A DNA stretch of 64,000 nucleotides from Gnetum montanum (Eukaryota > Streptophyta > Gnetopsida > Gnetales > Gnetaceae): NCBI GenBank assembly GCA_015680685.1, contig MNCI01018161.1, positions 806,454-870,453 on the forward strand, read 5' to 3'. This document shows, one piece after another, positions 1 to 10,379 of the stretch. Numbering within the stretch: the stretch's first letter is position 1; every line of letters begins with the position of its first letter. The notes under the pieces are model-generated. The model was not told the origin of the DNA, ran no database searches, and saw nothing but the letters and a program-made list of their open reading frames with translations. A program made the translations under genes and the position numbers.

Positions 1-1435
1 GTTCCAATGTTACCCAATTATCGGAAGCTGAGACAATAAAAATAAGAAGTCTTTGCATGGTGTGGTTCTCACACATAAAAATACAAAACACAAAAAAAAT
101 GAGAAAAAGAAAGCGAAAGTGAGAATTCAAAGCACACCCCTTAGATGAAATGAAATTTGGGCTACAAGCACTGGTTATGGAACCAAGAGTGTTCCCTCTA
201 ACTAAGGCCCTTCTGGCTTCCCATTGTCTCCTTTGTTTTGTTGGAATGGTGGTGGCTCTTTGAAGATGCATCCTCATATCTGAGTGGATGGTTTAACTGA
301 ATGCATTGATGCGAAGTTACTGGAAGTGGTTGGTTTGAGCTCGGAGTTGGAATGAGACTTGCCAAGTCACATTAATCATCAAACACACAAGGGGCTGTAC
401 ACCACCTTGTTCTTGAGATTCCATTCCACTCTCTTCTCTCCTCTTCATCATTCTCTCCATTTTTCACCTCATTACTGATTATATCATTAGTGTATATATT
501 TTGGTGGATGCATTGTTTTCTTTTTGGTAAATTCTTGCAGTTAAGACTTTAACTCTTGTTCCAAAAGACATTTCCAGAGCCTACGGACTCTTTGAATGTG
601 GGTTTTTAGGGCATTAATGGCATGCACCTGCTTTGGGGAGGACCCACTGACATTCTTATTTGGAGCATTAGTTAACTTCTTTTCCTTAACATTTTGCAAT
701 TAACTATTATTTTGTTCATTCCCATCTTGACATCCATTTCACTGATGTTTTCAGTTGTCCCTTTTTATCTATCTTTCTTACTCCTTTCCCTTCTTCATTC
801 TCATGCTACTGGAGGTTTGCGATTAGTCATGGAGGTACGGGGCCTGCTTTTTTCGATTTTCTCCTAGCCCGAAATTTTTGATTTTCTTCCTAACCCCTAC
901 ACCTTTGGTAATCATCATTACTACATCTTCCTAGGTCCATATCTACCATACCACAACCTAGCCAATGGATTTACAAAAAATAAAGGTATTAAATACATGA
1001 TGATTCAATTACCCTTGCTAATATATGATTGTGTTGTGTGTGTAGATGGCAATCATACAACAACGGAATGGATCTGGAGCAAATACTTGGAATGGAGCAG
1101 CACTGAAGTAGCTATGCAAGGAGCAAGATCGATGGTGCACTTATGGATGGATAATGAAGGTGCAATCTTGGCGTTAGCAACAACAACACTTCTTTCTATC
1201 TCTCTCTTTCTCTCTTAGTTGCCAAAAAAAGGCCTGATGTCATTGTAATAAGGTGTTCACCCTTGTTGTCATGAACACCAGTTTTGTCAAGTCTTATATT
1301 AATGATTCGTTCACATGTCATCCCATTAGTTCCATTCCCCTCAATAATTCCATACCTTCCCGATATTATTGTAAGGAACTTGAGGACAAGTTTTCATTCA
1401 GTCATGGGGGTATGATGAGATGCAATATGCACAAG

Positions 1436-1500
1436 CCACGATATCGCGGCAGCCGCGATATCGCATCCCCTGCGATATCACGTACACGATATCGTGGTCC
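1436..1500 (+). promoter_or_regulatory. GATATC palindrome cluster in U3 of Athila-A LTR
   Basis: Four GATATC cores occur in about 60 bases just upstream of the TATA box. Positions 1440-1462 form a perfect inverted repeat with 11-base arms (GATATCGCGGC) around one base, and 1485-1496 is the 12-base palindrome CACGATATCGTG. The same position in the other two LTRs of the family holds diverged copies (GATATC, AATATC, AATATT). The spacing and position suggest transcription-factor sites or a palindromic enhancer, but no factor is identified. Confidence 0.55.
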
Positions 1501-1511
1501 ATCGCCAAATC

Positions 1512-1519
1512 TATAAATA
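1512..1519 (+). promoter_or_regulatory. TATA box of Athila-A LTR
   Basis: TATAAATA lies 99 bases into the LTR, followed by AGAG. The same octamer occurs at the matching position of the two LTRs of the minus-strand sister element (31133-31140 and 40233-40240, 111-125 bases from their starts). Conservation across three LTRs supports it as the RNA polymerase II promoter of the family. Confidence 0.7.
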
Positions 1520-1686
1520 AGAGGTGACACTTCCCTCATTTCAAATCCTAGGCTAGAAGTAGCGAAGCTCTGGTGGATTGATCACCCTAGAGATAGAATA
1601 TTTTCCATGTGCCTGCAGTAGGAGTCCCCCAAGTGAACGGTTCTTTATTCAAGCATCTTTGTACCTGAATGCAAGTTGTGTATGGC

Positions 1687-1692
1687 AATAAA
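1687..1692 (+). terminator. Candidate polyadenylation signal of Athila-A LTR
   Basis: AATAAA is followed by GACAAGCTTTGTGG. The equivalent stretch is conserved in the minus-strand sister LTRs (near 30950-30965 and 40045-40065). It lies about 170 bases downstream of the TATA box, where the R region would be expected. Inferred from position and conservation only. Confidence 0.45.
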
Positions 1693-2474
1693 GACAAGCT
1701 TTGTGGATAAACCTTGCAGTACATGGATGGGTTTATTTAATGTTATTTACTGCTTTCCTAGTAGCACGACATGAGCATGACTTGGTTACGAGCATTGACA
1801 AATGTGTACAGCTAGCCAAGGAATCGGCTACTCATCGCCATTAGATTCTCTCACCCTTATCTCCTAGAACGTGTGACAAGTATGACTTGATTACGAGCAT
1901 CTATAGATGTGTACGGCTAGTCAAGGAATCGGCTACTCGTCACACTTAGGCTAGTTAGGTGCCTTAGTACAACTGCTTTGAGCATGTGCATTACATGTGG
2001 TAATCCCAGTAATGATTAGCATTTGGTAGCCATAGTTGCACAGTTCAGGGTGTGTACGGCAAGTGGGAACGGATGCTGACGCTAGGACTTAGTGCTGTAG
2101 TTAGAGTTAGTTTTAGTCTCTCAACCCTTCACCCTTTAGCATAGGAGATAAACCTGAAATGACCAAAAAAATCATATACCTTGGACTTACTTAACCATAC
2201 ACCGTGACAACAAAAAGTAAGTCTGAGAAGACAACGATTAATTAACCCCAAGTGTTCCTTGCGGCTTTTACGCATTTAGTCTGCAGAGTTCGATCGGATC
2301 ATGCGTGCTATGCTCGTTTCGTATGGTTGAGTGTAGGGGTATCTCGCCACTCATCAGGTTGCTTTTATCTTGTCTTGAACTCTGCCAAGTTTGTTGGGAT
2401 TATTGTGGATCCTGTTGTTGGGTTTGTTGTCTTAGAACTACTAGACTACTATAACTTTACCCAATACATTACCT

Positions 2475-3595
2475 TTACAAAAGAAAATTTATTATAAAAA
2501 CAAATATATAGATAAGATATAAAACTAAGTAAGTGATATTTAAATATATATACCTTGGAAGTAGAAAGCGTGATCTATTCTTATGATTGAACCATACCAA
2601 AGGATAAAGTATTTTAAATTTCTTCAACCTATGTAGCTTTAGCACTTTGCATTGGTTCATTCTATAACCCAAATTGCACTATCAAATACATAAAATAAAA
2701 ACATAATCAACAAATAAGGAAATAATAAAAACATGAAAATACCTCATTGATTTCCTCCTTACTCCAAGCTTGTTGTAAAGATAGTTGACCTTTCTTGGCA
2801 TCCATAATCTTACTCCTTAAAACCCTGTCATCTTCAAGAAATATAGGGCACAACAAAGGATTGTAACAAGTAAAATGTTTCTTGGGATGATCATAACTTA
2901 GGATCATACACATGATCAAGGGTATATAGCATAGGGTATAGGATTTTGAAGGATTTTGTTGCGCAATAGTAATTTTAGTAATAGCAGTATACTAAGAAAA
3001 GAAACAAGACAATGACCAATCATAAATCTTGCTAGTTATGACACCATAAAATATGAAAATAGAATAAGAACTAACATTGGATTGTTGCCTATACCATAGA
3101 GCCTTGCTACTGATGAATAGACATATGTTAAAGTGAGCCTCGTTAATGAAATCTTTATGAAACAATTGGCTTTTACCAATGGTAAAATCAACAACGTAGG
3201 TAGATAATTCCTTCTTAGAAAAAGATTTAAATTTTTAAGAATAAAATAAAGAAATTAAAGAATCCTCTCCTTGTTGAAAACCTAAGACTAATTTAATATC
3301 AAGAGGAAGGATTATTATTACTGCAAAAACTAATTGAAAAGTGGAACTTCTCTTATTGTCATATTGTTCACACCACTTTGAAAAGAATACTCTTGCATTG
3401 GGAAAGTTTAAAAATTAGAAAAACAAGTAAATTAGCTAACCTAGAAGTGGTATGGAACTGAAAAAACTCCTTCCCAAGAAAGCTACAAACCTGATTAGAA
3501 GTAGAGAGGACATTGTTTTGATGTAAAATAATATTAGACAATAAAGACCTACTACCTAAAGGAGCCTCAGTTGAAGCTTGACATTTGGGAGCCAT
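2475..3595 (-). pseudogene. Unidentified spliced-looking coding remnant
   Basis: Read on the minus strand, this stretch keeps several open segments in a row. The first is a Met-initiated 75-residue segment (3595-3368) starting MAPKCQASTEAPLGSR. After a frame change comes an open stretch of about 50 residues through the sequence near 3380-3230, and then one containing DFTIGKSQLFHKDFINEAHF (about 3200-3080). Next is an open segment ending QAWSKEEINE at about 2735, directly followed by GTATTT, which could be a splice donor. After a T-rich stretch ending in AG (about 2682), a segment with CKVLKLHRLKKFKILYPLVW continues in phase and ends at another GTATAT. This pattern of open segments bounded by GT/AG resembles exons of a decayed gene. 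I do not recognise the protein. It shows no match to the gag, pol or transposase motifs used elsewhere in the window. It may be a host gene fragment or part of an unfamiliar element. Confidence 0.35.
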
Positions 3596-4000
3596 AAATT
3601 CTTTATAATAGGAAATCTTTAAGCTTCTTTCTTGACAATATTTTGCTGGTATTAATTTTTGATGAGTAAATCATCCTACTTCTCATATTTATAATACAAT
3701 TATAGAAATCACAGAAAAATCCATGAGAAAGTATAAATTAAGATAACCAAAGATTTAATAAAAGTTAACCTATACTTTTTTTGAAGAAAAAGTTAATGTT
3801 TACTTTTTGTTTTAAAAGCTAACATTCATATTTTTCTTGAATTTTATGATTTTTAGGTTTACTAAAGTGGAATTACCTATAATTTAACTTGAAGTTCTCT
3901 CTGAGCAAATTCCTATGGTACCAATTTCATCAGATTCTGACTTACAGTTTGAAAGATATAGTCATTCTCAATTTACATGTAGTTTAAAATTAAAAATTAA

Positions 4001-4022
4001 TATATATATATATATATATATA
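4001..4022. repeat. (TA)n microsatellite
   Basis: About eleven uninterrupted TA dinucleotides. Confidence 0.95.
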
Positions 4023-4394
4023 TTAGGACTTGTGGTGAGGCCTATGACCAACTGTAGCCTTTCCACGGCTAGCCATGGCAAGGCTACATCCAGCCATAAC
4101 AAGGCTACGAGCAGGCCATGGCTAGCCACAACCAGTCATAGGACCATGACTAATGGAATCTAGCCCTTAAGGCTAGACCCAAAAAGAAGGCACCAAAGAA
4201 ATCATGTCTACGTAGCTGCCATCTTTGGGCCACTCACCATGTTTTAATGATCATTTGCATTGCTTGCTAGTGTCTATGCCTCTATGCCACCTATTTGTGC
4301 CATGCCATGTTTCCTATGTAGCCTTGTGTAGTGCACCTTACCTGCAAACCATGCCTCACCTACAACTACATCTACCATGCCGCACTACACTATG

Positions 4395-4545
4395 TCTTGC
4401 CACTTGCGTCGCCCATCACTGCCTCCTACATCAGCCATCACTGCCTCTCACATTTTCCATCATTGCCTTTCATGCTACCCATCATTGTCTCTTGCACCAT
4501 CCATCACTACCTCTTGCACCACCTATCACTACCTCTCATGTTGTC
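4395..4545. repeat. Degenerate minisatellite, CCATCACTGCCTC motif
   Basis: The motif CCATCACTGCCTC and variants (CATCATTGCC, CATCACTACCTC, TATCACTACCTC) recur about six times, spaced roughly 25-30 bases apart and separated by TTGCACCA/TCTCACAT-like spacers. It looks like a decayed short tandem array. Confidence 0.6.
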
Positions 4546-5129
4546 TATCCATGAATTGATAGCAAAATCAAATTTTTTTGACAACTAATAGGAATTTTAA
4601 AATTCTCATCAACTGACAAAAAAAGTTTCAATTTTTTTTTTTTTGTGATCAGTTTTAGTTTAAATAGAATATGTGCTCAATTATTTACAAAAATTTAAGT
4701 TGGCATTGCAATAACAAAAGAAATAAAAATTTTGTTATTAAGCATGCATGTCCTAGAGTAGAACTAGGATGGATGACCTCTTAGGAAGTCTTGAAAAACA
4801 TGAAAGTTGAGAAAACTTAAAATATCTATAACTTTTAAATCTAGAGTCCATTTTCAACCAAAAAAGAATTGATTCCAATAGATTTGAACTTTTTGGGCTC
4901 AATGAAATAGTTAAATTTAGATTTAAAATTAAAAAAAATTAGCATTTAATTCATTGTTTTAGGTCCCAAAAATAATTAGGATTCAGTACTCGGTGAAAAA
5001 TCCATAATAGTTTCAGCTCCTTCCAGAGCTAACTAAATGATTTGAAATCCTATGAAAAGAGCCAGAGAGGCTGAGGATTATTAACATACCTAATTTCTTC
5101 AACTTACCGATATCCAAAACCTAAAGAAT

Positions 5130-6230
5130 AGACTGGAGAGAAATGGAAGCTTGAGTCAATGATTGGATGAATGCCCTTGAAGATCAAATTAATGAGATGA
5201 GGAGTGTTCAAGAAGAACTTCATCACTCAAACTAAGGGTTTAGGAGAAAGATGCAAAATATGTCTAAAGAAATTAAGAAATTGTCCTAGAGTTCAGAAGA
5301 TAAATGATTAGACATGGAAGAAAAGATGGATTCCTTTGCAAACTCCATCAAATAATTAACTAACCATCTCATTTATCCTTCAAACCCTACCCACAGTCTA
5401 CCTAGGGAACAACCTCAAGACCATGATCAACTTCCTCCTAAGGATCTACACCAAACACAACCTCTACCTACTAGTGAACAAGATATTGAAATTCCTCCTA
5501 TAGGCCATAGAATTGAAATCAGAGGTGAGGTATATGGGAACTGGCTTAATCCACCTAAACAATCGTTGACACAAGTTCATGATAAGAAAGTAAAATTAGA
5601 TTATTATGATAGATCCCTTGGATCTAGTGCTAAGGAAAAGGATTGGCTTGATACAATGAAAAATTACTTTAATATGTTGAATTTGTCAAGCCATGAATAT
5701 TTAAAAGTTATATCTCCTTGTATTTAAGAGGACATGCGGCAACATGGTGTAATGGACTAATATCTCAAGGTTTGATTACAAACTGGCTTAATTTTTGTTG
5801 AGATTTTGAATAAAAATTCACTCCTGATTATTTTCTCAAAGAGCATAAAATGAGATTTGAATTGTTAAGATTGGGAAGATGATCCATAGATGATTACTAC
5901 AAGGAATCCTATGATCTTTCTTAGTATGTAAGTCACTGGGATGAGGGAGAATTAGCTTCAAAATTCATTGATGGACTACATGCTAAATTACATTCTGAAA
6001 CATGAGTCAATAATCCTCAAATAGTTGATGAAGCATATAGAATTGCTAAGGATTATGAGGAATTGAATTAAATATGAGTTACCATTGGAAAAATAACTCT
6101 TTAACAAATTATTTTTCCACAAGCAATGGTAGCAGAGACACCAACCAAAAAACCTCGATTAGCATCTAGATGTTTTATTTGTGGTGAAGATCATTTTAAA
6201 TGAGATTTCTCAAAATTTGAAGAAAAAATA
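5130..6230 (+). pseudogene. gag of the chromovirus
   Basis: The capsid/nucleocapsid polyprotein would package element RNA in the cytoplasm. The frame from about 5160 reads as a helical, charged N-terminal part (WMNALEDQINEM), a Pro/Gln-rich linker near 5380-5500, and a capsid-like segment near 5570-5730 (KLDYYDRSLGSSAKEKDWL). That segment then continues in other frames through several stops to about 6070. A zinc knuckle remnant lies at 6171-6209: C-x2-C-x3-H-x4 with the last Cys replaced by Phe and a stop inside it. At least six stops and one or more frame changes make it non-functional. Confidence 0.7.
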
Positions 6231-6329
6231 CAAAGGACCAACCAAATTAGAAATAAAAAACCCAACCTAAACATGATCAAAGAGAAAAATCCAACCACTA
6301 CCACAACAGTGAAGAAGATATTTGCATAA

Positions 6330-6744
6330 ATTTCAATTTTCTATACCAATTTTTGAAGGTTCAATTGAAGGTAAAAAAATAAAATTTTTGATTGATAGTG
6401 GTGCTAGTGCTAACTTTATTTCTTCAAATTTAATTAATTTATTGAAATTAATTTTACCTTCATAGAAAATAATTAAGATAGAATTGGCGAATGGAAAAAC
6501 TATGAGCAAACATACTAGGTATGGAGAAATTAACTTTACCTTGCAAAACATTCCTTTCATTGATGAATTTTTTGAATTTGAACTAGGTGATGTTGATGAA
6601 ATTTTAGAAATGTCTTTCCTGCAAAAATTTGATGTTACTACCCATTTTGGAACTTGTATTTTCAAAGTTCCAACCATTGATGAAGTTAAGGTTCTAAAGG
6701 GGGTAGGAATAGCAAAGAAAATTCATATGATAACTATTAAGTAA
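6330..6744 (+). pseudogene. Aspartic protease domain of the chromovirus
   Basis: The polyprotein-processing protease is shown by FLIDSGASANFIS at 6385-6423, which carries the catalytic D-S-G-A motif (Asp codon 6394-6396). Downstream, the segment 6484-6744 continues open with an FDVTTHFGTCIFKV-like body. One stop at about 6463 separates the active-site half from this open half. The domain is in the expected place between the zinc knuckle and RT. The active-site motif itself is intact. Confidence 0.75.
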
Positions 6745-6759
6745 GCTAAAAGATTATTC

Positions 6760-8153
6760 AAAAAAGATGCTATGATGTTGGTTTTCAAAGTAACTCAAAC
6801 TCAGAGATCTTTAGGTATTGAGATCCTAAATGAGCTTAAGGAATATAAAGATTCACTATTTGGTGATACTAGAAAACTACATCCAAAACGAACTATTGAG
6901 CATGCCATTGATATTTTTCTTGGTACACAACCTATATCAAAAGCTCCTTATAGATTTTCTACTTCCAAATTAAGACAATCATAAATACAATTAGAAAAAT
7001 TGGAAGAAGGAAAAATTATACCTTGAATATCACCTTGGGGTGCTCCAGTTTTATTTGTTAAAAAGAAAGATGGTACACTAAGATTATGCATCAATTATAG
7101 AGAATTGAATAAAGTGATGATTAAAAATAATTATACTTCACCTAGAATCAATGATTTATTTGATCAACTTTCAGGTGCATGTTATTTCTCAAAGATCGAT
7201 TTAAAATCCGGTTGTTACCAAATAAGGATTAAGAAGAAAGGTATTGAGAAAACTACTTTTAGAACCAGATATGAATTATAGGAATTTTTTTTGATGCCAT
7301 TTGGATTAACTAATCCACCTACAACATTCATGACATTAATGAATAATATTTTTCATGAATATCTTGATCAATTTGTTATAGTATTTATGGATGATATACT
7401 TGTTTATTCTAAGTCAAGAGAAGCACATATCAAACATTTGAAAATACAATGGAAATTATTAAAGAACATCAACTAAAAGCTAAATTGAATAAATGTGAAC
7501 TCTTTATAGAAGAAGTTTCATACTTAGGAAATATAGTTTTCAAGAAAGGATTGCCAGTAGATCCAACAAAAACTAGTGCAATCTAGGATTGGCTTGAATT
7601 AAAAGATGTTACAATAGTTTGTAGTTTCTTAAGTTTAGCCAATTTTTATTGATGTTTCATTAAATATTGTTCTACATTGGTAGCCCCATTGATTGACCTT
7701 TTGTAGGAGAAATGTGTGTTCAAATTTAATAAAAATTTCAAGGAATATTTTCTCGGATTAAAGATGCTACTTACAACAACACCTATTTTGAGAATTCTGG
7801 ATGAAGAATTAGCATTCGAAGTGTCAATGGATGCCTATGGAATAGGAATTGGTGTAGTTCTTCACAAGAAGATAAAGTGGTATGTTATGAATCTCATAAA
7901 TTATGAGGAGCCAAGGTACTCAACCCATGATTTAGAATTATTAGCAATTGTTCATGCTCTGAAAGTTTGGAGACATTATCTTTGTCGAAAAAGATTTATA
8001 CTAAAAACAAATCATAAAAGTTTAGAATATTTGCAAAGATATCCTATTTTGAATACTTGTGAAAGGAAATGGATAGAATTATTGGTTGAATATGATTTTA
8101 AAATGAAATATATTCCTATTAAGAAAAATGTGGTAGCTGATGCTCTTAGTTGA
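6760..8153 (+). pseudogene. Reverse transcriptase and RNase H of the chromovirus
   Basis: This would copy element RNA into DNA and remove the RNA strand. RT motifs are clear: [20 protein letters not shown] near 7036, [13 protein letters not shown] near 7190, [12 protein letters not shown] near 7291, and the catalytic [11 protein letters not shown] (Met-Asp-Asp at 7387-7395). RNase H follows in the open frame 7716-8153. It starts with VSMDAYGIGIGVVLHKK (catalytic Asp), carries STHDLELLAIVHALKVWRHY, and ends with KNVVADALS. Stops occur at about 6982, 7024, 7279 and several places in 7450-7710. There are no introns. The RNase H segment is the best-preserved part of the element and, at 145 codons without a stop, the longest open frame in the first half of the window. 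Confidence 0.9.
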
Positions 8154-8239
8154 ATGTGAAATTTGATGATAGGTGTGGTAAAAACCCTTATGGAAGAAGA
8201 AATCAAGGAACAAAAAAAAGAAGACCATTATTTTAAAAA

Positions 8240-9618
8240 TATTTTATCTAATATTTCTTATGAGCCTCAATATCAACTTACTTCTAATGGTTTATTGATC
8301 AAAGGACAGAAACTGTGCATACCAGAAGGAAATTGAAGACTAAGGTTATTGTGTGAAGCACATGAAGTACCATAAACAAGACACCCAAGTTATATTAAGA
8401 TCTATATGATAATTCACAAATCTTATGTTTTGACCTGGAATGAATAATGATGTGTCCTCATACATTAAAAATTATCCAACATGCCAAAACATAAAAGCTA
8501 AATAGAGGAAACTTAGTGGATTATTACAACCTTTAGAAGTCCCAACTTGAAAATGGAAAGATATCACTATGGATTTCATTCTGGGATTGCCAGTAACTAA
8601 AAAGGGAAATGACTCAATTTTCATAGTGGTTAATCACCTATCAAAGATGGCACATTTTATAGCTTTGAAATCTACAAACATAATAGAAGAAGCCAAAAAC
8701 TTTGTACATGAAGTATTTCGATTACATGGTTGTCCAAAATATATCACTTTAGATAGAGATCCCATGTTCATATCTGAATTCTAGAAAAATTACTTTAGAG
8801 AGCTTGAAACCTAGTTGAAATTTAGCACAACTTATCACCCTAATACTGATGGACAAACTAAACATGAGAATAGAATATTAGAAGATATTCTACAAAGCTA
8901 TGTCAGGAGTAGAACAAAAATGTGGGAGAATTATTTACACTTGGCAAAATTTTCCTATAATAGTAATTATCAAGGTTCTATACATTGAACAGCATTCGAA
9001 GTACTATATGGATGAAATTGTTGTACACCATTAACCTAGGTAGATCCAACCTTAAGAATGGAATGGAAAGAAGAGGAAATGAAAATCATGGAAAACATTG
9101 TAATAAGAGTAAAACAAAATTTACATGTTTCCCAAGATAAATATAAAGGATATGTAGATCAACATCAACTTAAAAAAGAATTCCAAATAAGAGATAAAGT
9201 ATTAATGAAAGTAAAACCTACCAAAAGTTCTCTTAAACTAAGAAAATATACTAAATTGGTAGCTAGATTTTGTGGACCTTTTGAAATTTCTAAAAGAATT
9301 GGTGAAGTAGCATATTGATTGAATTTTATGGAAACCTTAAAAATTCATCTAGTTTTTTATGTGAGTTTGCTAAAGAAATTTCATGAAAATGATGTTCCAT
9401 ATGTGTTAGATTGAAATAATTTACCATTATGATCCAATGATAGCTTTGAAGTTAAACCAATTGCTATTAAGGGTCAATGAACCATGAAATTACCAAATAA
9501 AACTATCAGCAAAGTACTTGTTCAATGGTCAAATTATGATCAACAAACTAGCGAAAGCACGAAGTTTATTTTAAATACTTATCCTCAACTTTTTGAGCAT
9601 CATGATATTGAATGCTAA
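8240..9618 (+). pseudogene. Integrase and chromodomain-like tail of the chromovirus
   Basis: Integrase inserts the DNA copy into the genome. The core is visible from MDFILGLPVTKKG (8569) through HLSKMAHFIAL and ITLDRDPMFISEF (8748-8784), then TTYHPNTDGQTKHENR (about 8830-8877). The catalytic Glu expected after DGQT is Lys here, a G-to-A type change that alone would inactivate it. The C-terminal DNA-binding part is the open frame 9058-9318 (FQIRDKVLMKVKP, FCGPFEISKRIGEVAY). A chromodomain-like tail at about 9440-9618 reads FEVKPIAIKG and KVLVQWSNYDQQ, ending YPQLFEHHDIEC then stop. Stops interrupt the frame at about 8785, 8812, 8987, 9014 and 9319. Confidence 0.85.
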
Positions 9619-9798
9619 ATTGTATTTGTTATGGATGTAATAACTTATGTTTTATAATTTTTCATCTTTTACTTGTATAGATGATAATGAGGAAAATAAG
9701 GGAACTAAAGCTAAGGATCATAACAATGAAGTAGCAGCTGAGCACCTAGATATAGAGGAAGTGCTGGAGGATGAGCTAGATGCTTAAGCAAGGTAGAT

Positions 9799-10300
9799 TG
9801 TAATGTCCCATCCGTTGTTAATGGTGGAAATAATTATAAAAAATATAATTAATGAAGGGGAACCTTGTTATGAGAAGTTACAATTATTCATGTATCCCTT
9901 GGGAAATGGTTTGACCTATGCCATTTAACGTTGGGTTAGAGGTCATGCTAGGCATGTATTTATAGAGATGGGAAAGGCAAGAAATGAGAGTTGGATGAAG
10001 TGGGGAAAAAAAGGGATTGATTACCCCTTTTACAAGACAATCTAACCATGGTGGTAGTGCTAGATTACCTCTAAGGCTTAAGTGGCATAGGAAGACAACC
10101 CAAAAAGGGCATTACAATACTCTCTTCCATAATATAATTTATTCATTTTCCTTATTTTATTCTTTAGTACTAATTATTTATTTTCCAGTTAATTCATTTA
10201 TTAAGTATTTAAAATATTTTTGATACATTATCTAAGAAAATGGTGAATGTAATAAATTAAGCATTCATATTTTTACAACATCCGAGAATGGGATGTCACA
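9799..10300 (+). repeat. 3' LTR of the chromovirus
   Basis: A 502-base LTR starts TGTAATGTCCCATCC and ends GGGATGTCACA, giving TG...CA ends with a near-palindromic TGT.A.TCCCAT / ATGGGATGTCACA terminal repeat. It starts about 180 bases after the end of pol, directly after AAGCAAGGTAGAT, a weak polypurine tract. The 5 bases after it are AGAAA; the matching duplication on the left side was not found. Confidence 0.8.
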
Positions 10301-10379
10301 AGAAAGAATACATCCCTTCCCTGTATGAAGAAATTTCTCTTAATGATGTCTATTCTAGCATCCTAGTCTAATTGATTAT

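Larger units (their letters stand above)
1..2356 (+). mobile_element. 3' end of Athila-type Ty3/gypsy retrotransposon (Athila-A)
   Basis: The window opens inside the long non-coding stretch that lies between integrase and the 3' LTR in Athila-type elements, and ends with the 3' LTR. The assignment rests on similarity, read by eye, to the reverse complement of the complete element at 30402-40365. Blocks near 45-400 match 32150-32620, and the sequence before the LTR at 1370-1412 matches 31252-31300. Both copies share the same order of landmarks: the TTTGCATGGTGT block, the purine-rich GGGGGTA, then an LTR beginning TGATGA. No coding domain is present here; pol would lie to the left, outside the window. 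The small reading frames at 997-1218 and 1253-1516 are not conserved as protein in the sister copy and are probably incidental. Confidence 0.8.
1413..2356 (+). repeat. 3' LTR of Athila-A
   Basis: This 944-base LTR starts TGATGA and ends TCATCA, a perfect 6-base terminal inverted repeat carrying the usual TG...CA ends. It follows a purine-rich CATGGGGGTA that would prime plus-strand synthesis. It aligns by eye along its length with the two LTRs of the minus-strand element at 30402-31251 and 39501-40365, which are about 80-95 bases shorter. It contains a U3 cluster of GATATC palindromes, a TATA box about 100 bases from the start and an AATAAA. The target duplication cannot be checked because the 5' end is outside the window; the 5 bases after it are GGTTG. 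Confidence 0.85.
3600..4780. other. No gene seen; AT-rich and simple-repeat sequence
   Basis: This AT-rich stretch holds a (TA)n tract, a short cluster of 'AAGGCTA...CCATGGCTAGCC' motifs at about 4060-4140, and a pyrimidine-rich degenerate repeat. The open frames at 4225-4588 overlap in two frames and consist of Cys/His/Leu/Ser-rich low-complexity sequence produced by that repeat. No primer-binding site or LTR boundary for the chromovirus to the right could be recognised here. Confidence 0.5.
4780..10300 (+). mobile_element. Chromovirus-type Ty3/gypsy retrotransposon, decayed
   Basis: Domains occur in the order gag with a zinc knuckle, aspartic protease, reverse transcriptase, RNase H, integrase, and a tail resembling a chromodomain, followed by a 3' LTR. 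That order and the chromodomain-like tail define plant chromoviruses. The body has numerous in-frame stops and some frame changes. No 5' LTR was found: nothing resembling the start TGTAATGTCCC of the 3' LTR occurs between about 3600 and 5200, so the 5' end is probably deleted or too diverged. The left limit given is therefore approximate; the 4780-5130 stretch looks like leader or LTR sequence but has no diagnostic motif. Confidence 0.85.

Noticed and set aside
1253-1516. 87-codon plus-strand open frame over the Athila-A LTR start
   Set aside because: It crosses from the internal region into U3 and its protein is not conserved in the sister LTRs.
3915-3926. TGGTACCAATTT as primer-binding site for the chromovirus
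   Set aside because: It matches only the first five bases of TGGTATCAGAGC, lies about 1.2 kb upstream of gag, and no LTR precedes it.
4225-4588. Three overlapping His/Leu/Cys/Ser-rich open frames
   Set aside because: Low-complexity translations of the CCATCACTGCCTC minisatellite in more than one frame, with no domain.
6333-6677. 114-codon minus-strand open frame
   Set aside because: Antisense to the chromovirus protease, which has the D-S-G-A motif on the plus strand.
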